Part shown: positions 1 to 5,925 of the stretch, one piece after another
Layout: each line of letters starts with the position of its first letter
Position numbering within the stretch: position 1 is the stretch's first letter
NCBI GenBank assembly: GCA_020348365.1
Contig: CP070749.1
Coordinates: 505,364-515,517, forward strand
Reading direction: 5' to 3'
DNA length: 10,154 nt
DNA from: Candidatus Bathyarchaeota archaeon
GTDB lineage: Archaea; Thermoproteota; Bathyarchaeia; Bathyarchaeales; Bathyarchaeaceae
Position numbers and translations under genes: made by a program
Notes under the pieces: model-generated
Told to the model about the DNA's origin: nothing
The model's input: the letters and a program-made list of their open reading frames with translations, nothing else
Database searches by the model: none

Positions 1-248
1 CCTGCAATTCCAGTCGATATCTTCACAGCTGGTTCGCCTGCGACTTGGCTTGCTACCTTGCCGAAGACAAAGGCTAGGAGAAGAACGAGCGGGAGCTCAA
101 CTAAGGTATGCCCAATAGAAAAGGCCAGGCCACCTCTGGCTCCTGATTTGGTGCCATGGGAGACGGCGGCGAAAAACAGGGGGCCAGGCGCCAAGGCTCC
201 AGAGGCGGTGACTAACACAACCGTTGCGATGAAATCTAGTAATTCCAT
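1..248 (-). CDS. LysE-family translocator (partial, C-terminus off the left edge)
   Basis: This is the N-terminal 82 residues of a membrane exporter of the LysE/RhtB superfamily, whose members export amino acids or other small solutes across the cytoplasmic membrane. Reading the minus strand from the ATG at 248 gives a first hydrophobic helix (about residues 4-26) holding the family hallmark ALAPGPLFFAAVSHG. A glycine-rich turn (GARGG) follows, then a second helix (about 42-62) with the GHTLVELPLVL motif seen in archaeal LysE-like proteins. A GTGAT element lies 3 nt before the ATG and can pair with the archaeal 16S 3' end. The gene starts 58 nt after the hdrA stop on the same strand and could be read through from it, but a TATA-like palindrome in the gap suggests its own promoter. 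The substrate cannot be told from this part. The family call is fairly firm; the plus-strand reading frame over the same bases looks like a shadow. Confidence 0.82.
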   Translation of the reverse strand, partial: MELLDFIATVVLVTASGALAPGPLFFAAVSHGTKSGARGGLAFSIGHTLVELPLVLLLAFVFGKVASQVAGEPAVKISTGIA

Positions 249-291
249 ATTATCACAAGGACGAAGCTAAGTGCCAAGGGCTTCCACGTTG

Positions 292-306
292 CATATAGAC
301 TCTATA
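292..306 (-). promoter_or_regulatory. TATA-like palindrome upstream of the LysE-family gene
   Basis: A perfect 13-nt inverted repeat (TATAGA-C-TCTATA, 294-306) begins right after the hdrA stop codon. Read on the minus strand, TCTATATG (299-292) resembles an archaeal TATA box. A start about 25 nt downstream would give a leader of roughly 20 nt before the ATG at 248. It could instead be a chance AT-rich palindrome at an operon end. No transcription data are available. Confidence 0.35.
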
Positions 307-2730
307 CTATTTCTTCTTTCGTGAGAGCATTCTTTCTAGCGTTGGGCGCAGCTTCTCGTTTTCAGCCTGGATTTTCTTCTCTCCGAGGGTTTCCATCTGT
401 TCAGTCATCTCGTTGATGACCTCAGCGAATTTCACTCCTTCCGCTGCGGATATGTACTCAACCCTAAACCGTTCTGGGCTCAGCCCTAGCTTCTCGAATA
501 TCTTTGTCAGAGTCTCCATTCTAACCTTCATCTTCTCATTGCCAGAGATGTAGTGGCAGTCGAAGGGTAAGTGGCAGGCGCCAACCAGCACCATGCCAGC
601 GCCCAATCTGAAAGCTTCCATGACAAAGTCTCTGTCTACACGTCCTGAACACATCACTCTGATTGCTCTAATGGTGGGTGGATACTCGAAACGGCTAGTT
701 CCCGCGAGATCGGCACCAGCGTAGCTGCACCAATTGCAGAGAAAAGCGAGTATTTTACCATTAGGATTCTCTGCTAGAGCAGCTTGAATCTGCGCCATAA
801 TCTGGGCATCGGTGAAGTGCATCTGGGTAATGGCGTCAGCCGGACATTCGGCGACGCAGGTGCCGCATCCATGGCACATAGCCGCAGTCACGACAGCGGG
901 TTCTCCCTCAGGAGCTTTGATAGCGCCGTAAGGACATTTGGTGGTGCAGATGCCACATTTCACTCTTGTGTTTCTACAGGTGTCAGGGTTGACGACTGCT
1001 ATGATGGGTTCTATCTCCCAAGTCTTCTTGGAAAGGATGGTTGCAGCTCTTGAGGCAGCGCCGCTTCCCTGAGAGACGCTGTAGGGTATATCTTTCAGTC
1101 CTTGACAAGCACCTGCGATGAAGATTCCGTCGGTGGGCGTGTCGATAGGTTTGAGTTTGGGATGGCTCTCCATGAAGAATCCGTCAGCTCCGCGTGTGAT
1201 GTTCAAGATTCTTGACATCTCATCGGTTCCCTTGTTGGGGATAGATGCCGTGGACAACACCACCAGATCAGCCTCTAGCTCGATGGGTTCGCCGAGGGTC
1301 ATATCCTCGGCGCGTATGATAAGATTCTTTGTTTCGGGGTCTTCGATTATCTTGGAGACTCTTCCGCGGATGAAAGTGACGCCTACCTTGCGGGCTCGTT
1401 GATAGAATTCTTCGTAGCCCTTGAAGTTTGTGCGCATGTCCATGTAGAGGATGTATATTTCCACGTCATCTCCATACTTCTCCTTGAGCTGGACCGCGTG
1501 TTTCACTGAGTACATGCAGCAGAAGCCTGAGCAATACTCATACTTGTTTACATCTCTCGAACCTACGCATTGGATTATAGCAACTCTATGCGGCTTCTTC
1601 CCGTCGGAGGCGCGCACAACCTTCCCGCCTGTTGGACCAGCTGCCAGAATAAGCCTTTCAAGCTCCAGCGCCGTGATGACATTGTCATACTTGCCGTATC
1701 CATACAGGCTGTCATCGTAGGGTTCGTAAATGCTGTATCCAGTTGAGACTATAATCGCTCCAACTTCGAGTTCTATCTCTTCAGTCTCCTGCTCGAAGTT
1801 GATGGCTTGACGAGCCCCGCAAGCGTCTACACACTTGTAGCACTCGATGCAGTAATCTTTAAGAATTGTGTAGACAAGCGGAACAGCCTGATCGAAGGGA
1901 ACTGAGATCGCCTTTCTAACGCCCATATTCATGTCCCATTCGTTGGGGATCTCTATGGGACAGACATCTCGACACTCGCCACAACCAGTGCAATCGTCCG
2001 CAATGATATACCTTGGATTCTTCCGAATCCTGACCTTGAAGTTGCCCACGAAGCCTTCTACGCTGAGGAGGTCGGCATATGAGAGTATCTCTATGTTGGG
2101 ATGGCGGGAGACATCAACCATCTTTGGGCCTTCGATGCATATGCTGCAGTCCAAGGTTGGGAAAGTCTTGTCCAGTTGTGCCATGTGTCCTCCGATGCTC
2201 TCGCCTCTCTCAAGAAGAAACACTTTGAATCCCATGTCGGCGAGGTCTAGCGCTGCGCTTATTCCAGCGATTCCGCCTCCTACGATCAGAGCCCTATTTG
2301 TCACGGGAACCTCCATCGTCTTGAGCCCTCTCAGCAGTCTGGCCTTCGCCACGGCCATCTTCACGATTTCTTTGGCCTTCTCGGTGGCTTCCTTCGGCGT
2401 GTTTGGATGGCACCAAGAGGAGAATTCCCTTATGTTCGCCATCTCGAAAAGGTAGGGATTCAATCCTGCTTCAGCTACGCATCTTCGAAAGGTTGGTTCA
2501 TGCATGCGTGGAGAACATGCGGCGACAACGACCCGGTTTAGGTTGTGTTCCTTTATCGCCTTTCGTATCTCGTCCTGTCCTGGATCGGCGCATGTGTAGC
2601 GGTTACGTTTCGCGAAGACCACATTGGGGAGTGTGCGAGCGTACTCTGTGAGCTCTTCCACGTCGATTACGCCAGCGATGTTGAGACCACAGTGGCAGAC
2701 GAAGACTCCGATTCGCGGTTCTTCAGACAT
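307..2730 (-). CDS. hdrA: HdrA-MvhD fusion: heterodisulfide reductase subunit A-like FAD/Fe-S protein
   Basis: This 807-residue flavo-iron-sulfur protein is the bifurcating-FAD subunit type of heterodisulfide reductase-like complexes in the cytoplasm. In order it shows: an N-terminal HdrA domain starting IGVFVCHCG; an FAD-binding ALIVGGGIAG motif (about 148-157); the TLDCSICIEGPKM motif with C195/C198; a CxxCxxCxxxCP cluster (247-257); a CxxCxxCxxxC cluster (294-304); the QCVGSRD and YCSGFCCMYS motifs (388-408); and two more [4Fe-4S] sites, C585/592/595/599 and C619/622/625/629. Residues of about 661-775 form an MvhD/FlpD domain with Cys 665, 668, 694, 719 and 725, the type that carries a [2Fe-2S] cluster. 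Stand-alone HdrA is near 650 residues, so this is the longer fused form. A GGAGG 7 nt before the ATG at 2730 fixes the start; an in-frame TTG at 2748 is less likely. It follows the polyferredoxin gene after 1 nt. The C-terminus (784-807) is a charged, lysine-rich tail. No HdrB or HdrC is nearby. Confidence 0.93.
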   Translation of the reverse strand: MSEEPRIGVFVCHCGLNIAGVIDVEELTEYARTLPNVVFAKRNRYTCADPGQDEIRKAIKEHNLNRVVVAACSPRMHEPTFRRCVAEAGLNPYLFEMANIREFSSWCHPNTPKEATEKAKEIVKMAVAKARLLRGLKTMEVPVTNRALIVGGGIAGISAALDLADMGFKVFLLERGESIGGHMAQLDKTFPTLDCSICIEGPKMVDVSRHPNIEILSYADLLSVEGFVGNFKVRIRKNPRYIIADDCTGCGECRDVCPIEIPNEWDMNMGVRKAISVPFDQAVPLVYTILKDYCIECYKCVDACGARQAINFEQETEEIELEVGAIIVSTGYSIYEPYDDSLYGYGKYDNVITALELERLILAAGPTGGKVVRASDGKKPHRVAIIQCVGSRDVNKYEYCSGFCCMYSVKHAVQLKEKYGDDVEIYILYMDMRTNFKGYEEFYQRARKVGVTFIRGRVSKIIEDPETKNLIIRAEDMTLGEPIELEADLVVLSTASIPNKGTDEMSRILNITRGADGFFMESHPKLKPIDTPTDGIFIAGACQGLKDIPYSVSQGSGAASRAATILSKKTWEIEPIIAVVNPDTCRNTRVKCGICTTKCPYGAIKAPEGEPAVVTAAMCHGCGTCVAECPADAITQMHFTDAQIMAQIQAALAENPNGKILAFLCNWCSYAGADLAGTSRFEYPPTIRAIRVMCSGRVDRDFVMEAFRLGAGMVLVGACHLPFDCHYISGNEKMKVRMETLTKIFEKLGLSPERFRVEYISAAEGVKFAEVINEMTEQMETLGEKKIQAENEKLRPTLERMLSRKKK

Positions 2731-2731
2731 T

Positions 2732-3652
2732 CTAGCTCCTCCATGCAAGGCGTTTCTCTACGGTTTCCTTAACCTTCTTGACGCTCTTGGCCTGCAACTC
2801 TTTGGTCATCTCTTTGGTTGACGTCAGCTTCTCCAGAGCCTTATTCCAAGCTCCGGAGTGGATCGGCGTGTGCCGTATGGAGGTTCTTTGGAGTTCAAGG
2901 GCGTCTTCCTCGGGGCAGACCGTCTTGCATGCGCCACAGTAGACGCAGTATAACTCGTTAACATGTACTTTCTCATCTTCTGAATGATATAAAGCTCCAG
3001 TTATTGGACATACGTCGAGACAGTCTTGGCAGCCTTCTGGACATCTCTCAGGATTTATCTTGATAAAGCCTTGAATCATCTTCCGCACACGAATGGCGTC
3101 GTCGGGACACTTCAATTCACAAAGGCGACAGCAAGGACAAAGATCCTTATGCACATCCACTACGACTTTGAGATTCTCTTTGTCAGGCCACGATTTGAAG
3201 TCCCTCACTTCTTTCCCATCTGGACTCTCCACCCTAACCTTGATCAATGCTAATGGGCAGGCTTCTTCACATTCCACACAATCCAGATTGCATCTAGTCA
3301 TGTCCACATCTATCTCACGGATGAACTGAGGAAAACTCTCCGACTCGAGGACTGAGATTAAGTGTTCACCATCAACTTTCACCTCAATGGCTCCAAAGGG
3401 GCAGATTGGGTCACATATCCCACAATAATGGCACTTCTGCTCGTCGATGTTTATGGTGGGAGGCTCAACTCTTTCGCCTTCAACCTTGGGAAACTTCTTG
3501 ATTTCAATCGCTTCTCTTGGGCAAATCTCCTCGCATATCCCACAGCCCGTGCAAAGCTCTTTATCCAGAGTCAGAGCATACCGTTTCGCATGTAGGACTC
3601 GCTCTATCGTCTGTTCCTTGTCCATGTTAGTTTTCAGCAGTTTCATGGGCAT
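2732..3652 (-). CDS. Polyferredoxin with six [4Fe-4S] motifs (FwdF/MvhB-like)
   Basis: This 306-residue, cysteine-rich cytoplasmic electron-transfer protein has six complete cluster motifs, with Cys at 34/37/40/44, 74/77/80/84, 121/125/128/132, 172/175/178/182, 204/208/211/215 and 236/239/242/246, almost all followed by Pro. Motifs three and five have the spacing CxxxCxxCxxxCP; the other four are CxxCxxCxxxCP. This suggests three repeats of a two-cluster ferredoxin. The architecture resembles the polyferredoxins of formylmethanofuran dehydrogenase (FwdF) and of [NiFe] hydrogenase (MvhB), which are longer. No membrane segment is seen. The last 45 residues are a lysine-rich, probably helical tail without cysteines. 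The ATG at 3652 is chosen because GAGG lies 8-9 nt upstream; a GTG at 3730 and ATGs at 3646 and 3625 are alternatives. It is first in the operon with hdrA, so it most likely carries electrons to or from HdrA. The exact partner is inferred. Confidence 0.88.
   Translation of the reverse strand: MPMKLLKTNMDKEQTIERVLHAKRYALTLDKELCTGCGICEEICPREAIEIKKFPKVEGERVEPPTINIDEQKCHYCGICDPICPFGAIEVKVDGEHLISVLESESFPQFIREIDVDMTRCNLDCVECEEACPLALIKVRVESPDGKEVRDFKSWPDKENLKVVVDVHKDLCPCCRLCELKCPDDAIRVRKMIQGFIKINPERCPEGCQDCLDVCPITGALYHSEDEKVHVNELYCVYCGACKTVCPEEDALELQRTSIRHTPIHSGAWNKALEKLTSTKEMTKELQAKSVKKVKETVEKRLAWRS
2736..2742 (-). promoter_or_regulatory. Shine-Dalgarno of hdrA inside the end of the polyferredoxin gene
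   Basis: On the minus strand, GGAGGAG sits in the last codons of the polyferredoxin gene, with a 7-nt spacer to the hdrA ATG at 2730. The upstream stop TAG (2734-2732) is separated from that ATG by one base, a layout expected to couple translation of the two subunits. It decides the hdrA start in favour of the ATG. Confidence 0.8.
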
Positions 3653-3700
3653 TTGAGTTTCCTCATCCAAAGGATTGTAAGAGAGAGTAAATAGGCTAGG

Positions 3701-3720
3701 CAGACGCTTATTTATCTTAT
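3701..3720 (-). promoter_or_regulatory. Candidate TATA element for the polyferredoxin-hdrA operon
   Basis: The minus strand reads AGATAAATAAG within this interval, an AT-rich element about 50-65 nt before the preferred ATG at 3652. That would leave a leader of roughly 25-40 nt containing the GAGG site. If this is the TATA box, the GTG at 3730 lies upstream of the transcript and cannot be the start. The match to the archaeal consensus is only moderate. Confidence 0.35.
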
Positions 3721-3730
3721 CTCTATCCAC

Positions 3731-3771
3731 ACTTCAGGCATGACGGCCTTCTTAGGGCGCGAATCTGAAGT
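3731..3771. repeat. 7-bp inverted repeat in the divergent redox/zinc-ribbon promoter region
   Basis: ACTTCAG (3731-3737) and CTGAAGT (3765-3771) are exact inverted copies with centres 34 bp apart, close to three helical turns. They lie just upstream of the candidate TATA element of the redox operon, where an archaeal activator could bind. A 7-bp arm can occur by chance in a region this size. Confidence 0.3.
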
Positions 3772-3833
3772 ATGGAACTTTCCTTCACAATTCTGAAATA
3801 TCCTGTTGGTACTCTTACAAATAGGAGATGTTG

Positions 3834-4007
3834 ATGTCCAGATTCACTCGCTTGCTGAAGACGCCAAAAGAGAAGGACTCGTTGGGGAGTGAAGAGTCAC
3901 AGATGAAATGTAGCAGATGTGGTATGAGACCAGCAATAGACGTAGATGGTCTATGTAACCAGTGCAAATTTGACAATGTCCTGACTCAACTGGTAAAGAG
4001 AAAGTAG
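3834..4007 (+). CDS. Small zinc-ribbon protein, 57 residues, function unknown
   Basis: This short plus-strand gene begins with ATG at 3834, preceded by GGAG (3824-3827) at an ideal 6-nt spacing, and ends at TAG 4005-4007. An ATG at 3828 is in frame but overlaps the spacer directly after GGAG. The protein has a basic N-terminus (MSRFTRLLKTPKEK), an acidic/serine linker, and two CxxC knuckles, CSRC (26-29) and CNQC (41-44), 11 residues apart, followed by a short probable helix ending in VKRK. This spacing is typical of a treble-clef or rubredoxin-like zinc ribbon such as those in small archaeal RNA- or protein-binding factors. It diverges from the polyferredoxin-hdrA operon and converges on hflX. 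I do not recognise a named family, so no function is assigned. The paired cysteines, ribosome site and clean stop argue that it is a real gene. Confidence 0.7.
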   Translation: MSRFTRLLKTPKEKDSLGSEESQMKCSRCGMRPAIDVDGLCNQCKFDNVLTQLVKRK

Positions 4008-4086
4008 AGTCTAAACTCAACGCACAACGAGTCGATGGGATTCGCGGCGCTGTGCCCTAAGCAGGCGTAGCCAATTCCCGGTTCAC

Positions 4087-5295
4087 TCAACCGTTGAAAA
4101 CAGCGCCAAGCTTTTCCGCCCGCCCCCTGACCTTGTCCGCAAACCAAGGAACTGCCTTGAAGACTACATTCGCGTTCTTCCCCTCATACTCCACATGAAG
4201 CACATCAGCCCGTTCAAAGAGCCACGACAGAAAGGACATCGATTCATCAGCTAGAGGGATAGAGAAAGATACCTGAATATAGCTCTCAAGATGATCCACT
4301 ATTGCGTGTTCAAGCACGTCGATGTTTGTTTCATGTAGAGCAGAGATGGGCACAGAATCGGTTGCCACACCTTCGAGAACGTCTCTCTTAGATTGTAGCT
4401 CGCCTTCCGAGAGGAGATCGGTCTTGTTGAGAGCGGTTACAATAGGGATGCCAGTGGCACCAATCTTTCTGATCGTGTCGAGACAGCAGTACAGTTTCTT
4501 CTCAATCTCCTCCTGAGATTCACTAACATCCACAACCAACAGGATTAAGTCCGAGAATATCGTCTCCTCCAGTGTCGAGTTGAAAGCTTCGATGAGCTTT
4601 AGGGGCAGGCGGTCAATGAACCCGACTGTGTCTGTTAAGAGAGCATTCCTTCCGGAGAGATTAACCATACGGGTTGTCGTGGAGAGCGTGGTAAACAGGC
4701 CTGGATCAGCCGGAGCGTTCTCCTTCACGAGAGCATTGAAGAGTGAGCTCTTGCCCGCGTTGGTGTATCCTGCCAGAGAGATAGTGGGGAAGCCCAGCTC
4801 AGCTCTACGCGTGCGATGCAGATGTCTCTTCTTCCTCTTCTTCTTCAGTTTCGCCCGTATGTTATGGATTCGCTGCTTCACGTTCTCATAGTAGAGGTCA
4901 ACCTCGTACTTTCCCAGTCCCTTGAAACCTGGCTGCTCACTCAGCCTAGCCAACTTCACCTTCTCCTTTGCACGGGGCAGCTCGTATTGTAGCTGAGCCA
5001 GCTGAATCTGGAGCTTGGCTTCGGATGTTGAGGCTCTCCTTGCGAAAATCTGCAGGATGAGCTGGAAGCGGTCTATGGGTTCCACGCCAGTCGCTTTTGC
5101 GAGGTTGTGAGCCTGAGCAGGTTTCAACTCGTTGTCGAATATCGCAGTCTCCACGCCGTTAGCAGCAATCAACTCAGCCAATTCCTCTGCTTTGCCGCTA
5201 CCGATCTGGTATCGCGGATCAGGTTCTCTGATCTGCTCAAGAGACTCTACAACGGTGTAACCTGCAGATTCAGCCAGACTTCGAAGCTCATCCAT
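4087..5295 (-). CDS. hflX: HflX-type GTPase (50S ribosome-associated)
   Basis: This is a GTPase of the HflX family, whose members bind the large ribosomal subunit and in bacteria rescue or split stalled ribosomes. Counting from the ATG at 5295 (402 residues), the N-terminal HflX domain includes IGSGKAEEL (31-39) and the family signature RRASTSEAKLQIQLAQLQYELPR (87-109). A very basic helical stretch (149-164) precedes the G domain: P-loop GYTNAGKSS (176-184), switch I TTLSTTTR (202-209), DTVGF (222-226), NKTD (290-293) and SAL (318-320). All GTP-binding motifs look intact. It lies 32 nt after mbf1 on the same strand and is probably co-transcribed with it. The in-frame sequence before this ATG encodes RAVIVQRRL, which fits the first beta strand of HflX. 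The true start is therefore probably upstream, at ACG 5343-5341, where no ATG, GTG or TTG exists. Confidence 0.93.
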   Translation of the reverse strand: MDELRSLAESAGYTVVESLEQIREPDPRYQIGSGKAEELAELIAANGVETAIFDNELKPAQAHNLAKATGVEPIDRFQLILQIFARRASTSEAKLQIQLAQLQYELPRAKEKVKLARLSEQPGFKGLGKYEVDLYYENVKQRIHNIRAKLKKKRKKRHLHRTRRAELGFPTISLAGYTNAGKSSLFNALVKENAPADPGLFTTLSTTTRMVNLSGRNALLTDTVGFIDRLPLKLIEAFNSTLEETIFSDLILLVVDVSESQEEIEKKLYCCLDTIRKIGATGIPIVTALNKTDLLSEGELQSKRDVLEGVATDSVPISALHETNIDVLEHAIVDHLESYIQVSFSIPLADESMSFLSWLFERADVLHVEYEGKNANVVFKAVPWFADKVRGRAEKLGAVFNG

Positions 5296-5327
5296 GCTGG
5301 AAGGTTGGGACTGCAGTCTGCGTTGAA

Positions 5328-5858
5328 CTATGACTGCTCTCGTCTCTCAGCTTCCTCCGCTTTTCCCTTCTTCAGACGAACGACGTCACCTAAAGTGACT
5401 TCAGGAGGCGGGGATAGGTGGCTTCGCGAAATTGCTGGTTCAGAGGGGGGAACTAGTAATTTTACTTTGAGCACATGCTCCAACTTTTGCGCTAGCAAGT
5501 GATTAGGAGTCATTCTTCCCATCTCGATTTTCCTAAGAACTGAAGTCTTCTCTCCGACTTTCCTTCCCAAATCCTCATGGCTCAGCTCCGCTTCCCGTCT
5601 CGACGCTCTGATTCGTAGACCAAAATCCTCGACAAGCTCTAAGTCATCAGACAGAGGCAGCGCAGACGGTTTTGTTATTGAGACTTGGGGCGGCAATCTG
5701 GCGGTTTTCCCAACGCTACGTTGACGCTTGGACTGAACCTCCCATGAGACGGAGCCCAGCTCAGCGCATTCTCTACAGACAATCAACTTGGCTCTTCCAA
5801 TCATGGCCTTAAAGGGTTTACCAAAGATTTCACGACCGCAGACCTCGCACGTCACCAT
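5328..5858 (-). CDS. Archaeal MBF1 (multiprotein bridging factor 1-type) zinc-ribbon/HTH protein
   Basis: This 176-residue protein has the archaeal MBF1 layout. An N-terminal zinc ribbon has CEVC (Cys 4/7) and CREC (28/31). A basic, disordered linker (about 40-70) and a Cro/C1-type helix-turn-helix (about 77-136) follow, the latter containing the SHEDLGRKVGEKTSVLRKIEMGRMTP region. A charged tail ends it. Archaeal MBF1 proteins associate with the small ribosomal subunit and are linked to translation; the eukaryotic homologue is a transcriptional coactivator that also acts at collided ribosomes. The ATG at 5858 is preferred because GGTGA lies 5 nt upstream and the protein then begins MVTCEVCGREI, the usual MBF1 beginning; a GTG at 5867 is in frame. 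It leads a probable mbf1-hflX operon and diverges from the PUA-NAC genes. Confidence 0.9.
   Translation of the reverse strand: MVTCEVCGREIFGKPFKAMIGRAKLIVCRECAELGSVSWEVQSKRQRSVGKTARLPPQVSITKPSALPLSDDLELVEDFGLRIRASRREAELSHEDLGRKVGEKTSVLRKIEMGRMTPNHLLAQKLEHVLKVKLLVPPSEPAISRSHLSPPPEVTLGDVVRLKKGKAEEAERREQS
5354..5358 (-). promoter_or_regulatory. GGAGG site near the end of mbf1, probable hflX ribosome site
   Basis: On the minus strand GGAGG occurs within the last codons of mbf1. It lies 10 nt before the ACG codon at 5343-5341, which opens the HflX-like segment RAVIVQRRL. It is too far (58 nt) from the ATG at 5295 to serve it directly. It could also be an incidental Lys-Ala-Glu-Glu coding sequence. 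Confidence 0.4.
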
Positions 5859-5893
5859 AGCCCTCACCCTAAACTGTTTTTATCACAAGCTGT

Positions 5894-5904
5894 TCTTTAT
5901 ACTT
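5894..5904. promoter_or_regulatory. TATA-like element shared by divergent mbf1 and PUA-NAC units
   Basis: The plus strand reads TTCTTTATACT and the minus strand AGTATAAAGAA, so one element can serve as a TATA box in both directions. On the plus strand a start 25 nt downstream falls almost at the ATG at 5926 (leaderless or very short leader). On the minus strand it falls near 5872, about 15 nt before the mbf1 ATG at 5858. The divergent region is 67 bp and holds no other strong candidate. Position and composition are the only evidence. Confidence 0.45.
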
Positions 5905-5925
5905 GTCGAATCTGATGGTGGACGC

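Noticed and set aside
58..270. Plus-strand open frame of 70 codons
   Set aside because: It is antisense to a LysE-family reading with clear family motifs and transmembrane helices; its own product is low-complexity Ser/Pro/Lys without domain features.
1931..2455. 174-codon plus-strand open frame inside hdrA, with other plus-strand frames at 784-1053, 1118-1402 and 1451-1720
   Set aside because: All are antisense to the well-supported hdrA coding sequence and show Ser/Arg-rich composition with no recognisable motif.
307..2730. Selenocysteine (in-frame TGA) in HdrA, as known in some methanogens
   Set aside because: The frame is uninterrupted and cysteines occupy all visible cluster positions.
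3653..3730. Polyferredoxin start at GTG 3730
   Set aside because: The extra 26 residues lack family character, overlap the candidate TATA element, and the ATG at 3652 has its own GAGG site.
4008..4086. C/D-box guide RNA or small gene between the zinc-ribbon gene and hflX
   Set aside because: No TGATGA/CTGA box pair and no open frame with a ribosome site were found in these 79 bases.
5328..5350. Programmed frameshift fusing MBF1 to HflX
   Set aside because: A -1 shift in the short overlap would join the frames, but no slippery heptamer or downstream structure is visible, and separate translation with a weak start is simpler.
5107..5502. 131-codon plus-strand open frame across the hflX/mbf1 junction
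   Set aside because: It is antisense to two recognised genes, and its product has no domain signature.
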